A stretch of 64,000 nt of DNA from Streptomyces aureoverticillatus. GTDB lineage: Bacteria > Actinomycetota > Actinomycetes > Streptomycetales > Streptomycetaceae. The notes below the pieces were generated by a model. That model was not told where the DNA came from. It ran no database searches and was given only the letters and a program-made list of their open reading frames with translations. Both the position numbers and the translations under genes were made by a program. Shown piece after piece: positions 26,433-37,183 of this stretch (position 1 is the first letter of the stretch; the number at the start of each line of letters is the position of its first letter). The stretch spans positions 434,001 through 498,000 of the forward strand of contig NZ_BMSY01000001.1 in NCBI RefSeq assembly GCF_014649395.1, in the 5' to 3' direction.

Positions 26433-27878
26433 ATGTCCGCCCACACGCCGAACGCGCCCCTGCCCCCAGGGGGGGAGGCGCCCCCGCCCGCGGCCGAGGG
26501 TGAGGGGCTGCGACGGAGCCTCGGGTTCCGGGATCTCGTCGTCTACGGGCTGCTGTTCATCGCCCCGATGGCCCCGGTCGGCGTCTTCGGGACGCTCGAC
26601 GCGAAGTCGCACGGCGCGGTGGCACTGGTGTACATCATCGCCACGATCGCCATGGCGTTCACCGCTTTCAGCTACGCGCAGATGGTGAAGGTGGTCCCCC
26701 AGGCGGGCTCGGTGTTCGCCTACGCGCGCGTAGGGCTCGGAAACGGGCCGGGTTTCATCGCGGGCTGGATGGCGATGCTGGACTACCTGCTCATCCCGGC
26801 CGTCGCGTACCTCTTCTCCGGCATCGCCATGCACGAGCTGGTGCCGTCGGTGTCCCGGTGGGTGTGGACGGCGATCGCGGTGGCCCTGACGACGGCGCTG
26901 AACCTGTGGGGGGTACGGCCCGCGGCGCGGGTCGGCTTCGCGGTGCTCGCGCTGGAGATCGTGGTGCTTCTGGTGTTCGTGGTGGCGGCCGTCGTGGTGC
27001 TCGCGCGGGACGGCGCCGAGCGGGGGTGGCTCTCGCCGCTGACGGGGGACGGCACGCAGGGGGCGTTCGCGCTGTCGGCGGTGGTCGGCGCGGTGTCGGT
27101 GGCGGTCCTGTCGTACCTCGGCTTCGACGCGATCGCGTCGTTCGCGGAGGAGGTCACGGGAGGCTCCGCGAAGGTGGCGCGGGCGGTGCTGTTCTGCCTC
27201 GCCCTCACCGGTGTGCTGTTCGTGGCCCAGACCTATCTGGTCGCGCTCATGACCCCGATGTCGTCCTCCGAGCTCGCCGCCAACCCCGGCGACCAGGGGT
27301 CCGCGTTCTACACGGCCGTGGACAGCGCGGTCGGGGACTGGCTGCACGACCTGGTGGCCGTCAGCAAGGCGATCGGGGCGGCGTTCGCGGCGCTCGCGGG
27401 GCAGGCGGCGGCGGGGCGGCTGCTCTTCGCGATGGGGCGTGATCGGCGGTTGCCGCGCCTGCTGTCGAAGACCGAGTCGGGCACGCCCCGGATCGCCCTG
27501 CTGTGCGCGGCCGTCGTCACGCTGGTCGCGGCCGTGTGGGCGGCTCGTCGGGACGACGGCATGGACCACCTGGTGTCGGTGGTCGACATCGGGGCGCTGA
27601 CGGCCTTCTTCCTGCTGCACGCGAGTGTGGTGGGGTGGTTCGCGGTACGTCGCCAAGAAAAAGGGCCCGAAGGGCTTCCGCAGGAGGGCGGTGGTGGGAG
27701 ACGGGCGGGCGAGGTGAGCTGGTGGCGGCACATCCTGGTCCCTGTGCTCGGTGCCGCGATCGTGGTCGCCGTCATCGTCGAGGCGTCCGGCTCCGCGCAG
27801 GTGGTGGGGGCGATTTGGCTGGGGGTGGGGTTGGTGGTGCTGGTTGCGCAAAGGCGGCGGCGCGGGGCGGCGGCCTAG
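26433..27878 (+). CDS. APC-family amino-acid permease
   Basis: The 481-residue protein has about twelve membrane segments. The start SLGFRDLVVYGLLFIAPMAPVGVFG and the later SYLGFDAIASFAEEVTGG are typical of the APC/YfnA-type permeases, which import amino acids or amines with protons. GGAGG lies 5 nt before the ATG. It is divergent from ispH, 96 bp apart, and no catabolic gene lies beside it, so the substrate cannot be named. Confidence 0.88.
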   Translation: MSAHTPNAPLPPGGEAPPPAAEGEGLRRSLGFRDLVVYGLLFIAPMAPVGVFGTLDAKSHGAVALVYIIATIAMAFTAFSYAQMVKVVPQAGSVFAYARVGLGNGPGFIAGWMAMLDYLLIPAVAYLFSGIAMHELVPSVSRWVWTAIAVALTTALNLWGVRPAARVGFAVLALEIVVLLVFVVAAVVVLARDGAERGWLSPLTGDGTQGAFALSAVVGAVSVAVLSYLGFDAIASFAEEVTGGSAKVARAVLFCLALTGVLFVAQTYLVALMTPMSSSELAANPGDQGSAFYTAVDSAVGDWLHDLVAVSKAIGAAFAALAGQAAAGRLLFAMGRDRRLPRLLSKTESGTPRIALLCAAVVTLVAAVWAARRDDGMDHLVSVVDIGALTAFFLLHASVVGWFAVRRQEKGPEGLPQEGGGGRRAGEVSWWRHILVPVLGAAIVVAVIVEASGSAQVVGAIWLGVGLVVLVAQRRRRGAAA

Positions 27879-27992
27879 GCACCGTCGGGTGAGGCTTGCC
27901 CGGCACCGGGGTCGCCGCAGGGAGAGTGCGTTGCCCGGCGCCGCGGAGCCGCCCGGGCAGCGGCAGACGAAGGCACTGTCAGCGCCGGGGGC

Positions 27993-27998
27993 TAGTCT
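27993..27998 (+). promoter_or_regulatory. Putative -10 box of a leaderless xseA transcript
   Basis: TAGTCT ends 6 nt before the xseA ATG. Confidence 0.5.
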
Positions 27999-28004
27999 CG
28001 CGGC

Positions 28005-29219
28005 ATGGGTCTCAATACGTCCGCGGACGCCCCGCTGCCCGTCGGGGAGGTGTCCCGTCTCATCGGGGGCTGGATCGACCGGCTCGGCGCAGTGTGGGTC
28101 GAGGGGCAGATCACGCAGCTCTCCCGCCGCCCGGGCGCGGGCGTGGTGTTCATGACGCTGCGCGACCCGTCGCACGACATCTCCGTGAGCGTCACCTGCT
28201 ACCGCCAGGTGTTCGACGCCGTCGCGGACGTCGTCTCGGAAGGCGCCCGCGTGGTCGTGCACGCGAAGCCGGAGTGGTATGCCCCGCGGGGCCAGCTCTC
28301 CCTGCGCGCCGCGCAGATAAAGCCCGTCGGCGTCGGCGAACTGCTCGCCCGCCTGGAGCAGTTGAAGAAGTCCCTCGCCGCGGAGGGCCTGTTCGCGCCG
28401 GAGCGCAAGAAGCCGCTGCCGTTCCTGCCGCAGCTCATCGGCCTGGTCTGCGGCCGCGCCTCGGCCGCCGAGCGGGACGTCCTGGAGAACGCCCGGCACC
28501 GCTGGCCGGCCGTCCGCTTCGAGGTGCGCAACGTGGCCGTGCAGGGCGTGCACGCCGTCCCCCAGGTGACGCAGGCCGTGAAGGAGCTCGACGCCCGCCC
28601 CGAGGTCGACGTGATCATCGTCGCGCGCGGCGGCGGCAGCGTGGAGGACCTGCTGCCGTTCTCCGACGAGCAGTTGGTGCGGGCCGTGGCCTCGTGCCGT
28701 ACGCCCGTGGTGTCCGCGATCGGGCACGAGCCGGACAACCCGCTGCTCGACCACGTGGCCGACCTGCGCGCCTCGACGCCCACGGACGCCGCGAAGAAGG
28801 TCGTGCCGGACGTCGGCGAGGAGTACGAACGCGTGGCGTTCCTGCGGGACCGCGCGCGCCGCAGCGTCGAGGCCTTCCTGGACCGCGAGGAGCGCGGCCT
28901 CGCGCACGCCCTGGCCCGCCCCTCCATGGAGCACCCGCACCGCATGGTCGAGGAGCGCGAGGAGCAGATCACGGCGTACGTGGACCGCGCGCGCCGCACC
29001 CTCGGCCACCTCCTGGACCGCGCCCAGTCGGAGCTGACCCACACCCACGCGCGCGTGGTGGCCCTCTCCCCCGCCGCCACCCTCCAGCGGGGGTACGCGG
29101 TGCTGCAGAAGAAGCAGGACGGCGGCGCGGTGGTCCGCGCCGCGGACGAGGTGGCACCCGGCGAGGAACTGCGGGCACGGGTCGCCGAGGGCGAATTCAC
29201 CGTACGAGTCGACATCTAG
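28005..29219 (+). CDS. xseA: Exodeoxyribonuclease VII large subunit
   Basis: The 404-residue subunit has an N-terminal OB fold (~residues 15-115, with [24 protein letters not shown] split here as WVEGQI and VVFMTLRD) and the catalytic domain with [14 protein letters not shown], plus a long coiled coil ending in the conserved GYAVLQ. It digests single-stranded DNA with the small subunit in mismatch repair and recombination. It is followed 9 nt later by xseB, the usual operon. Confidence 0.95.
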   Translation: MGLNTSADAPLPVGEVSRLIGGWIDRLGAVWVEGQITQLSRRPGAGVVFMTLRDPSHDISVSVTCYRQVFDAVADVVSEGARVVVHAKPEWYAPRGQLSLRAAQIKPVGVGELLARLEQLKKSLAAEGLFAPERKKPLPFLPQLIGLVCGRASAAERDVLENARHRWPAVRFEVRNVAVQGVHAVPQVTQAVKELDARPEVDVIIVARGGGSVEDLLPFSDEQLVRAVASCRTPVVSAIGHEPDNPLLDHVADLRASTPTDAAKKVVPDVGEEYERVAFLRDRARRSVEAFLDREERGLAHALARPSMEHPHRMVEEREEQITAYVDRARRTLGHLLDRAQSELTHTHARVVALSPAATLQRGYAVLQKKQDGGAVVRAADEVAPGEELRARVAEGEFTVRVDI

Positions 29220-29228
29220 GGTGGGCGC

Positions 29229-29492
29229 ATGACCAGCAGGACTGACGTGGAGACGGAAGACGTGGCGGAAGCGGCGGCGCTCGGCTACGAGCAGGCCCGG
29301 GACGAGCTCATCGAGGTGGTCCGCCGCCTGGAGGCCGGGGGGACGACCCTGGAGGAGTCCCTGGCCCTCTGGGAGCGCGGGGAGGAACTGGCCGCCGCCT
29401 GCCGCCGCTGGCTGGACGGCGCCCGCGCCCGCCTCGACGCGGCCCTGGCGGAGCCGGACACCGAGGACGACTCGGACGCCGAAGACGACTAG
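29229..29492 (+). CDS. xseB: Exodeoxyribonuclease VII small subunit
   Basis: The 87-residue helical protein has the family core GYEQARDELIEVVRRLEAGG and LEESLALWERGEELAAAC; the acidic C-terminus EDDSDAEDD is common in Streptomyces. It binds the XseA coiled coil. A TAGGGT box inside the xseA stop codon, 6 nt before the ATG, hints at an extra internal promoter. Confidence 0.95.
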   Translation: MTSRTDVETEDVAEAAALGYEQARDELIEVVRRLEAGGTTLEESLALWERGEELAAACRRWLDGARARLDAALAEPDTEDDSDAEDD

Positions 29493-29598
29493 GACGACCA
29501 GGACGCCCGGGCCCACCGCCTGGACCCCCAGACCACCCGAGCCATCCCCGGCCGATCCCCCCTCGCCCCTGTGAAGAGGATCACCACGCCCCCGTTTT

Positions 29599-29612
29599 AG
29601 TTGAACATTGAA
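29599..29612 (+). promoter_or_regulatory. Candidate MarR operator upstream of nitroreductase copy 2
   Basis: AGTTGAACATTGAA is identical over 13 bases to the minus strand of the site before the subtilase gene and shares AACATTGA with the MarR promoter. It lies 112 bp before the gene start. The rest of 29493-29723 shows nothing else. Confidence 0.4.
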
Positions 29613-29723
29613 CCTCACTGTCGTACTGTCGATCTCACCGGCCGACGCCGGGACGCCCCACCCCGGGCCCCCGAAGCGCCACCCGCCGGAGCCCTCAGCT
29701 ACGTATCGAGAAGGTTGAAAGAG

Positions 29724-30314
29724 ATGTCCCTCGTTCTTGACCCCGCCGCCCAGGACCTCCTCTTCCGCGAGGCCCGCACCGCGAACACCTTCACCGACGA
29801 GCCCGTCACCGACGAGCAGGTGCAGGCCATCTACGACCTGGTCAAGTACGGCCCCACCGCCTTCAACCAGTCACCCCTGCGCGTGACACTCGTCCGCTCC
29901 CCCGAAGCCCGCGAACGCCTGGTCCAGCACATGGCCGAGGGCAACCGCCCGAAGACCTCGACGGCGCCGCTCGTCGCGATCCTGTCGGCGGACAACGAGT
30001 TCCACGAGGAGCTGCCGGCGCTCTTCCCGCACTTCCCGCAGGCCAAGGACGTCTTCTTCGCCGAGCGCCCGGCCCGCGAGCAGGCCGCGGGCCTGAACGC
30101 CGCGCTGCAGGCCGCCTACTTCATCGTCGGCGTCCGCGCCGCGGGCCTCGCCGCGGGCCCGATGACCGGGTTCGACCCCGCGGGCGTGCAGAAGGAGTTC
30201 CTGGACGACGACCACACCCCGCTGATGGTCGTCAACATCGGCAAGCCGGGCGAGGACGCCTGGTTCCCGCGCTCCCCGCGCCTGGCGTACGAAGACGTCA
30301 TCACGACCGTCTGA
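29724..30314 (+). CDS. Nitroreductase-family protein (RutE / malonic semialdehyde reductase type), copy 2
   Basis: The 196-residue paralogue of the protein at 17110 has the same FMN-binding landmarks (TANTFTDEPVTD, YGPTAFNQSPLRV) and ends VNIGKPGEDAWFPRSPRL. Its first 70-odd codons are base-for-base identical to copy 1 over 208 bp, including silent positions, and then the sequences diverge abruptly. Unlike copy 1 it has no transporter neighbour. An AGTTGAACATTGA site upstream suggests the same MarR regulator. Confidence 0.9.
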   Translation: MSLVLDPAAQDLLFREARTANTFTDEPVTDEQVQAIYDLVKYGPTAFNQSPLRVTLVRSPEARERLVQHMAEGNRPKTSTAPLVAILSADNEFHEELPALFPHFPQAKDVFFAERPAREQAAGLNAALQAAYFIVGVRAAGLAAGPMTGFDPAGVQKEFLDDDHTPLMVVNIGKPGEDAWFPRSPRLAYEDVITTV

Positions 30315-30348
30315 GCCACCGCACCACAACGCGGCACAGCGCACCGCC

Positions 30349-30388
30349 ACGCGTGAGGCCCCCGGCAACCGCCGGGGGCCTCACGCGT
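30349..30388. terminator. Bidirectional terminator between nitroreductase 2 and DUF4245 gene
   Basis: A perfect 18-bp stem with an AACC loop lies between two convergent genes. Confidence 0.9.
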
Positions 30389-30396
30389 CATGCGGT

Positions 30397-30939
30397 TCAG
30401 GCGTCCGCCCGCACCGGCGTCCGCTTCATCTCCAGCGACTCCACCATCGCCGTGAGCTGGGTGAACCCCGCGGTCCCGGCGACCACCGTCGTGGCGCCCT
30501 TGTCCCGCAGGACGAGCGCGTCGTAGCGGGTTCCCTGGTAGCGCTGCCAGGTCCGGCCCGCGATCTTGTCGGCGCGGTCCGTCTTCCTGGCCCGCTGCGT
30601 GGCCGTGTCGATGAACTCGGCGGGCTTGGCCGTGGACTGCTTGATCGCGACGTACTCACCGGACGGGTCGAGGAAGCCCAGGTGCCAGCTGTCGTGGGCG
30701 GCGCCGTCGAACCGCACCGACGTCGGCTTCCACGACTTGGGCAGGCCCTGGGGTGCCGCCACCGGGTAGGGCGCGGCCCGCCGGGCCGTCAGGAGCTCGA
30801 CGCGGTAGTCGACCCGCTTGACGGGGTCCTTGGAGTCGTCGTGCGGGATGAAGACGTAGATCACCGCTACGACGAGGCCGATGACGGCCATCGAGAGCAG
30901 CATGTTCCGCACGGTCTGCTTGCCATTTCTGCCTGCCAC
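30397..30939 (-). CDS. DUF4245 membrane-anchored protein
   Basis: The 180-residue protein has one N-terminal membrane segment (residues ~13-32, MLLSMAVIGLVVAVIYVF) and an extracytoplasmic domain of the DUF4245 type, with YPVAAPQGLPKSWKPTSVR and ending in a repeated beta pattern. DUF4245 proteins are found beside glpX in many actinobacteria; the function is unknown. The GTG at 30939 is taken as start because it keeps a short cytoplasmic tail of basic residues. Confidence 0.8.
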   Translation of the reverse strand: MAGRNGKQTVRNMLLSMAVIGLVVAVIYVFIPHDDSKDPVKRVDYRVELLTARRAAPYPVAAPQGLPKSWKPTSVRFDGAAHDSWHLGFLDPSGEYVAIKQSTAKPAEFIDTATQRARKTDRADKIAGRTWQRYQGTRYDALVLRDKGATTVVAGTAGFTQLTAMVESLEMKRTPVRADA

Positions 30940-31033
30940 GCCCCCAATCGTCGCAGGTCTCCACGGCGCCCCGGTCCGCACCCCCACCCGCGCTCACGTG
31001 TAGGGCCCTCTGCTCATTCTTTCGACCTGCGGA

Positions 31034-31039
31034 TAGAGT
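31034..31039 (+). promoter_or_regulatory. Putative -10 box for glpX
   Basis: TAGAGT lies 52 nt before the glpX ATG. The gene also has a Shine-Dalgarno-like AAAGG, so this transcript would have a leader. Confidence 0.3.
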
Positions 31040-31090
31040 CAACGGCATCACCCTCATCCGGCCGTCGTCGTATCAGAAAGGTGCGCCTCG

Positions 31091-32125
31091 ATGACCGAGC
31101 ATCACGCGCTTCCGTCCGAACTGGAGGTCTCCCCGGAGGCCCCCGACCGCAACCTCGCCCTGGAGCTCGTCCGGGTCACCGAAGCCGCCGCCATGGCCGC
31201 GGGCCGCTGGGTCGGCCGCGGCGACAAGATCGGCGCGGACGGTGCCGCCGTCAGGGCCATGCGGACCCTCGTCCACACCGTCTCGATGAACGGCGTCGTC
31301 GTCATCGGCGAGGGCGAGAAGGACGAGGCGCCGATGCTCTTCAACGGCGAGCGCATCGGCGACGGCACCGGCGCCGAGGTCGACATCGCCGTCGACCCGA
31401 TCGACGGCACCACCCTCACCGCCAAGGGCATGCCCAACGCGATCGCGGTGCTCGCCGCCGCCGACCGCGGCACCATGTTCGACCCGTCCGCCGTGTTCTA
31501 CATGGACAAGCTGGTCACCGGCCCCGAAGCCGCCGACTACGTGGACATCAACGCGCCCGCCGCGGTGAACATCCGCCGCGTGGCCAAGGCCAAGAAGTCC
31601 GCGCCCGAGGACGTCACGGTGATGATCCTGGACCGCCCCCGGCACGAGGGCATCGTCAAGGAGATCCGCGAGACCGGCGCCCGCATCAAGTTCATCTCCG
31701 ACGGCGACGTGGCCGGCTCGATCATGGCCGTGCGCGAGGGCACCGGCGTCGACCTGCTCATGGGCATCGGCGGCACCCCCGAGGGCATCATCAGCGCCTG
31801 CGCGATCAAGTGCCTGGGCGGCGTCATCCAGGGCAAGCTGTGGCCCAAGGACGACGAGGAGAAGCAGCGCGCGCTGGACGCCGGGCACGACCTGGACCGC
31901 ACGCTCTCCACCCACGACCTGGTCAGCGGCGACAACGTGTTCTTCGTCGCGACCGGCATCACCGACGGCGAACTGCTCCAGGGCGTGCGCTACCGCGCGG
32001 AGTCCGCGTCGACCTCCTCGCTGGTGATGCGCTCCAAGTCGGGCACCATCCGGAAGATCGACTCCGACCACCGCCTGTCGAAGCTGCGCGCCTACAGCGC
32101 CATCGACTTCGACCGCGCGAAGTAG
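31091..32125 (+). CDS. glpX: Class II fructose-1,6-bisphosphatase
   Basis: The 344-residue enzyme removes the 1-phosphate from fructose 1,6-bisphosphate in gluconeogenesis. The metal and phosphate motifs [11 protein letters not shown] and [12 protein letters not shown] are intact, as is GIGGTPEG. Length and sequence match actinobacterial GlpX. It is divergent from the DUF4245 gene and ends at a strong hairpin shared with the WhiB gene. Confidence 0.96.
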   Translation: MTEHHALPSELEVSPEAPDRNLALELVRVTEAAAMAAGRWVGRGDKIGADGAAVRAMRTLVHTVSMNGVVVIGEGEKDEAPMLFNGERIGDGTGAEVDIAVDPIDGTTLTAKGMPNAIAVLAAADRGTMFDPSAVFYMDKLVTGPEAADYVDINAPAAVNIRRVAKAKKSAPEDVTVMILDRPRHEGIVKEIRETGARIKFISDGDVAGSIMAVREGTGVDLLMGIGGTPEGIISACAIKCLGGVIQGKLWPKDDEEKQRALDAGHDLDRTLSTHDLVSGDNVFFVATGITDGELLQGVRYRAESASTSSLVMRSKSGTIRKIDSDHRLSKLRAYSAIDFDRAK

Positions 32126-32151
32126 CGGGCGGCGGACGGCGACGCGGCGGA

Positions 32152-32192
32152 CGGCGACGGGGGCGCTCTGTGCGGGAGCGCCCCCGTCGCCG
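32152..32192. terminator. Hairpin after glpX
   Basis: Arms 32152-32168 and 32176-32192 form a 17-bp stem around a 7-nt loop. Convergent glpX and the WhiB-like gene could share it. Confidence 0.8.
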
Positions 32193-32227
32193 TACGAAAG
32201 TCGCCGTACGAACGTCGCCGTACGAAA
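32186..32227. repeat. Three 14-bp tandem repeats
   Basis: Units GTCGCCGTACGAAA, GTCGCCGTACGAAC and GTCGCCGTACGAAA follow each other, overlapping the right arm of the glpX terminator. Confidence 0.85.
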
Positions 32228-32232
32228 GTCCG

Positions 32233-32649
32233 CTAGCCGGCGGCCGCGATCGGGCCGGCCGCCGCGCGGGTGGCCTTCTTCAGCTCCAGGTCGCGCCGGC
32301 GGCGCCGGGCGAGGACCACGCGGCGCTCGGCGGCGGTCAGGCCGCCCCAGACGCCGTACGGCTCGGGCTGGAGCAGGGCGTGCTCACGGCACTCGACCAT
32401 GACGGGGCAGCGGGCGCAGACGCGCTTCGCCGCTTCCTCGCGGGAGAGCCGGGCGGCGGTGGGCTCCTTGGACGGGGCGAAGAACAGTCCGGCCTCGTCG
32501 CGGCGGCACACGGCGTCGGAGTGCCATGGGTTGTCCTGGTCCCGCTCTCGCACTGGCACCCTGCCCCAGCCACTCGGCTGCGCTCGTGCAGGGGAGGCCC
32601 CATCGGCCGGGACGGCGACCTGCAGGGACTGATGCGTCGGTTGCAGCAC
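32233..32649 (-). CDS. WhiB-like (Wbl) Fe-S regulator
   Basis: The 138-residue protein has the four Wbl cysteines in order: AVCRRDE, then RVCARCPVMVECREHA, followed by the GVWGGLTAAER loop and a basic C-terminus (ARRRRRDLELKKATR). Wbl proteins hold a [4Fe-4S] cluster, bind the principal sigma factor and respond to oxygen or NO. The ~28-residue N-terminal extension starts at a GTG with AGGAG 8 nt upstream. By position between glpX and fumarase it may correspond to S. coelicolor WblI, from memory. A palindrome lies about 80 bp upstream. Confidence 0.92.
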   Translation of the reverse strand: MLQPTHQSLQVAVPADGASPARAQPSGWGRVPVRERDQDNPWHSDAVCRRDEAGLFFAPSKEPTAARLSREEAAKRVCARCPVMVECREHALLQPEPYGVWGGLTAAERRVVLARRRRRDLELKKATRAAAGPIAAAG

Positions 32650-32729
32650 GGTCTACTCCTGACGACGGCTTCGCGAGCGAGAGACGATGCCCGAAGCTCT
32701 ACCCGCTGTGTGCGGGCCTATGCACTGAG

Positions 32730-32744
32730 TTCCGTTGTACGGAA
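32730..32744 (-). promoter_or_regulatory. Palindrome upstream of the WhiB-like gene
   Basis: TTCCGT-TGT-ACGGAA is a perfect inverted repeat about 80-95 bp before the GTG start. It may be an operator; the binding protein is unknown. Confidence 0.35.
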
Positions 32745-32830
32745 GCTCAGGTTCCTGCCGGACGGCGGGCTTGGCCGGATCGTGTCGTCGTCACCTTGTC
32801 GCCACCACGCGCGGGTGCCGGGCGCGGTGG

Positions 32831-33496
32831 TCAGCCCTGCAACTTCTTGCGGAGGTATCCGCGCAGGTCATGGATGAGTTTGCCGCGTTTGGCGCGGGCC
32901 TTGAGGTCGCCGAAGACGGCGAAGCCCTCCACATAGACCGCCGGGGCGTCCTTGTCCTCGGCGACGAGCGTGTCCACTTCGACCGAGCCGAAGACACCCG
33001 TGCCGCGGCCGTGCAGCGAGATGTTCTCCGGGACGCGGATCTTCACGGAACCGAACACCGCGAAGCCCTTGATCATGATCTTCCGGTGCTCGAAGACGGC
33101 CTCGCTGAGGTCGATCTCCACGTCACCGAAGACGGCGTACACGTGCGTGCGGCGGCCCACGTGCCAGCGGCCCTTGCGGACCGCGTCGCCGAAGACCGCG
33201 TACACCTTCTCGTCGGCGGTCTCGGGGACCTCGCCGGGCCCGGGGCGGGCGGCGGCCTCGTCGATCGACGGGCCGCCGCCGGGGGCGGGCAAGTCCGCGA
33301 CGAACGGCTCCAGTTCGGCGACGGTCTTGGCGTTGTAGACCCCGTCGATCCGCTCTCCGTGCTCCTCCGGGTCGAGCCGACCCGAGGCGAGCGCTTCGCT
33401 GAGGATGTCGGCGGCGCGGTCTCGGTCGGCGTCCGAGGCGCGGAGGCGCCCGGAGGCCTTGGCGGAAGGTGTCTGGGAACGCTTCTCTAGGTCCAC
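32831..33496 (-). CDS. DUF1707 / LiaF-like cell-wall stress domain protein
   Basis: The 221-residue protein has an N-terminal DUF1707 domain (~18-70, LRASDADRDRAADIL then GRLDPEEHGERID) and a C-terminal LiaF-like beta-solenoid region (~105-205) with repeated AVFGDVEI, AVFGSVKI, GVFGSVEV blocks. No membrane segment is seen. LiaF proteins modulate cell-wall-antibiotic responses in Firmicutes. The GTG at 33496 is 7 nt after a TACGCT box, so the transcript is probably leaderless. Confidence 0.85.
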   Translation of the reverse strand: MDLEKRSQTPSAKASGRLRASDADRDRAADILSEALASGRLDPEEHGERIDGVYNAKTVAELEPFVADLPAPGGGPSIDEAAARPGPGEVPETADEKVYAVFGDAVRKGRWHVGRRTHVYAVFGDVEIDLSEAVFEHRKIMIKGFAVFGSVKIRVPENISLHGRGTGVFGSVEVDTLVAEDKDAPAVYVEGFAVFGDLKARAKRGKLIHDLRGYLRKKLQG

Positions 33497-33503
33497 GCCC
33501 GTC

Positions 33504-33509
33504 AGCGTA
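33504..33509 (-). promoter_or_regulatory. Putative -10 box of a leaderless DUF1707 transcript
   Basis: On the minus strand TACGCT ends 7 nt before the GTG at 33496. Confidence 0.5.
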
Positions 33510-33687
33510 CCCAAACGCGATAGATCGCGACTAGCCCCTGAGAGGGACGGTCGCGACCCCGCGGCGGCTCGGGGCGCGGCCAACTGAGCCTTACCTCACA
33601 AGAAGGGCGCCCCGGTCGCGTTCTACGCTGGTCGGGCGCTGCCAATGGAGGCCGCGCCGCTGTCTGCCGAGTGAGGAATTGGGCGTC

Positions 33688-35355
<1,668 letters not shown>

Positions 35356-35447
35356 CGCCCGCGGTCCTCCGATCCCTGGCCCTCGGCCCCTACTGACAGG
35401 TAGGGATCTTGGGAATACTCCGCGCACGACGAGGGCTCACCTCTGTG

Positions 35448-35488
35448 AGGCCGTTACGGGCCAGGCGACGAACCGCCCGTAACGGCCT
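35448..35488 (+). terminator. Hairpin between the fumarase genes
   Basis: A perfect 13-bp stem (35448-35460 with 35476-35488) with a 15-nt loop separates the class I and class II fumarase genes, implying separate transcripts or attenuation. Confidence 0.7.
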
Positions 35489-35524
35489 GTTGCGGGGACC
35501 ACGGATCGGAAGGACAGTCGGAAC

Positions 35525-36940
35525 ATGAGCGGCGGCGCGGACAGCGACAAGGACCGGGGCGAGTACCGGATCGAGCACGACTCCATGGGCGAGGTGCGGG
35601 TGCCGGCCGACGCCAAGTGGCGGGCCCAGACCCAGCGTGCCGTCGAGAACTTCCCCATCTCCGGACAGCGCCTGGAGCGCGCCCACATCGCGGCCCTCGC
35701 CGAGATCAAGGCGGCGGCCGCGAAGGTCAACGCCGAGCTCGGCGTGCTCGACAAGGACGTGGCCGGGGCGATCGCGGACGCCGCGCGCGAGGTGGCGGAC
35801 GGCCGCTGGGACGACCACTTCCCGGTGGACGTCTTCCAGACCGGCTCCGGCACGTCGTCCAACATGAACACGAACGAGGTCCTCGCCACGCTCGCCACCG
35901 AGCGGCTCGGACGTGACGTCCACCCGAACGACCACGTCAACGCCTCGCAGTCGTCCAACGACGTCTTCCCGTCGTCGATCCACATCGCGGCGACGGCGGC
36001 CGTGACCGGCGATCTGATCCCGGCGCTCGACCACCTGGCCGGGGCCCTCGAGCGCAAGGCCGAGGAGTTCGCGGACGTCGTCAAGTCCGGGCGTACGCAT
36101 CTGATGGACGCGACGCCCGTCACTCTTGGGCAGGAATTCGGCGGGTACGCGGCGCAGGTGCGGCACGGCGTCGAGCGGCTGCGGGCGTCGCTGCCGCGCC
36201 TCGCCGAACTGCCGCTCGGCGGTACGGCCGTGGGCACCGGCATCAACACCCCGCCCGGCTTCTCCGCCGCCGTCATCGCCGAGGTGGCCCGGGCCACGGG
36301 GCTGCCGCTCACCGAGGCCCGCGACCACTTCGAGGCCCAGGGGGCCCGGGACGGGATCGTGGAGACCTCCGGCCAGCTGCGCACCATCGCCGTGAGCCTC
36401 ACGAAGATCTCCAACGACCTGCGCTGGATGGCCTCCGGGCCGCGGACCGGGCTGGCCGAGATCAGCCTGCCCGACCTCCAGCCCGGGTCCTCGATCATGC
36501 CCGGCAAGGTCAACCCGGTGATTCCCGAGGCCGTCCTGATGGTGGCCGCGCAGGTCACCGGCAACGACACGACCGTCGCGGTGGCGGGGGCCGCGGGCAA
36601 CTTCGAGCTGAACGTGATGCTTCCCGTCATCGCGAAGAACGTCCTGGAGTCCGTGCGGCTGCTCGCCAACGCGTCGCGGCTGCTCGCCGACCGGACGGTC
36701 GACGGGATCGTCGCCCACCGGGAGCGGGCCCTGGAGTACGCCGAGTCCTCTCCCTCCGTCGTCACTCCGCTCAACAAGTACATCGGGTACGAGGAGGCGG
36801 CGAAGGTCGCCAAGCGGGCGCTGGCGGAGCGCCGGACGATTCGCGAGGTGGTCCTCGACGCGGGGTACGTCGACCGCGGCGCCCTCACCCTCGCCCAGCT
36901 GGACGAGGCGCTGGACGTACTGCGGATGACGCGGCCGTAG
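35525..36940 (+). CDS. fumC: Fumarate hydratase, class II (Fe-independent)
   Basis: The 471-residue enzyme belongs to the fumarase/aspartase superfamily. Visible motifs are the substrate loop [27 protein letters not shown] with the catalytic His, and the superfamily signature [15 protein letters not shown] with the catalytic Ser. It makes malate from fumarate without iron, so it stays active under oxidative stress. It lies 169 bp after the class I gene and ends at a large palindromic element. Confidence 0.96.
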   Translation: MSGGADSDKDRGEYRIEHDSMGEVRVPADAKWRAQTQRAVENFPISGQRLERAHIAALAEIKAAAAKVNAELGVLDKDVAGAIADAAREVADGRWDDHFPVDVFQTGSGTSSNMNTNEVLATLATERLGRDVHPNDHVNASQSSNDVFPSSIHIAATAAVTGDLIPALDHLAGALERKAEEFADVVKSGRTHLMDATPVTLGQEFGGYAAQVRHGVERLRASLPRLAELPLGGTAVGTGINTPPGFSAAVIAEVARATGLPLTEARDHFEAQGARDGIVETSGQLRTIAVSLTKISNDLRWMASGPRTGLAEISLPDLQPGSSIMPGKVNPVIPEAVLMVAAQVTGNDTTVAVAGAAGNFELNVMLPVIAKNVLESVRLLANASRLLADRTVDGIVAHRERALEYAESSPSVVTPLNKYIGYEEAAKVAKRALAERRTIREVVLDAGYVDRGALTLAQLDEALDVLRMTRP

Positions 36941-36961
36941 GGCCTCGCGGGTGCGCCCCAG

Positions 36962-37134
36962 TCCCGCCCCTTCCCGTAACCAGGGGGCTGCCGCCCCCTG
37001 GACCCCCGCTATCGCCGCTCCGCGGCTCGTCCTCAAACGCCGGACGGGCTGAGAATGTGCAGCTGAGTTCCAGCCCCTCCGGCGTTTGAGGAGCGGGATC
37101 TGGGGCGGAGCCCCAGTTACGGGAAAGGGCGGGA
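36962..37134. repeat. Nested palindromic intergenic element, copy A
   Basis: Outer arms 36962-36980 and 37116-37134 pair over 19 bp (one mismatch). Between them lie three hairpins: 36981-37000 (8-bp stem), 37031-37091 (21-bp stem, one mismatch, 19-nt loop; arms CCTCAAACGCCGG...CCGGCGTTTGAGG) and 37100-37116 (7-bp stem). The element fills the gap after fumC and must act as its terminator. A related copy in the opposite orientation lies at 51448-51598. Confidence 0.85.
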
Positions 37135-37171
37135 TTGGGGAGCCCCCGGCAGGGACAAGGCCCGCAGACCC

Positions 37172-37177
37172 TAATAT
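37172..37177 (+). promoter_or_regulatory. Putative -10 box of a leaderless DUF402 transcript
   Basis: TAATAT, close to consensus, ends 6 nt before the ATG at 37184. Confidence 0.6.
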
Positions 37178-37183
37178 CTGTGC

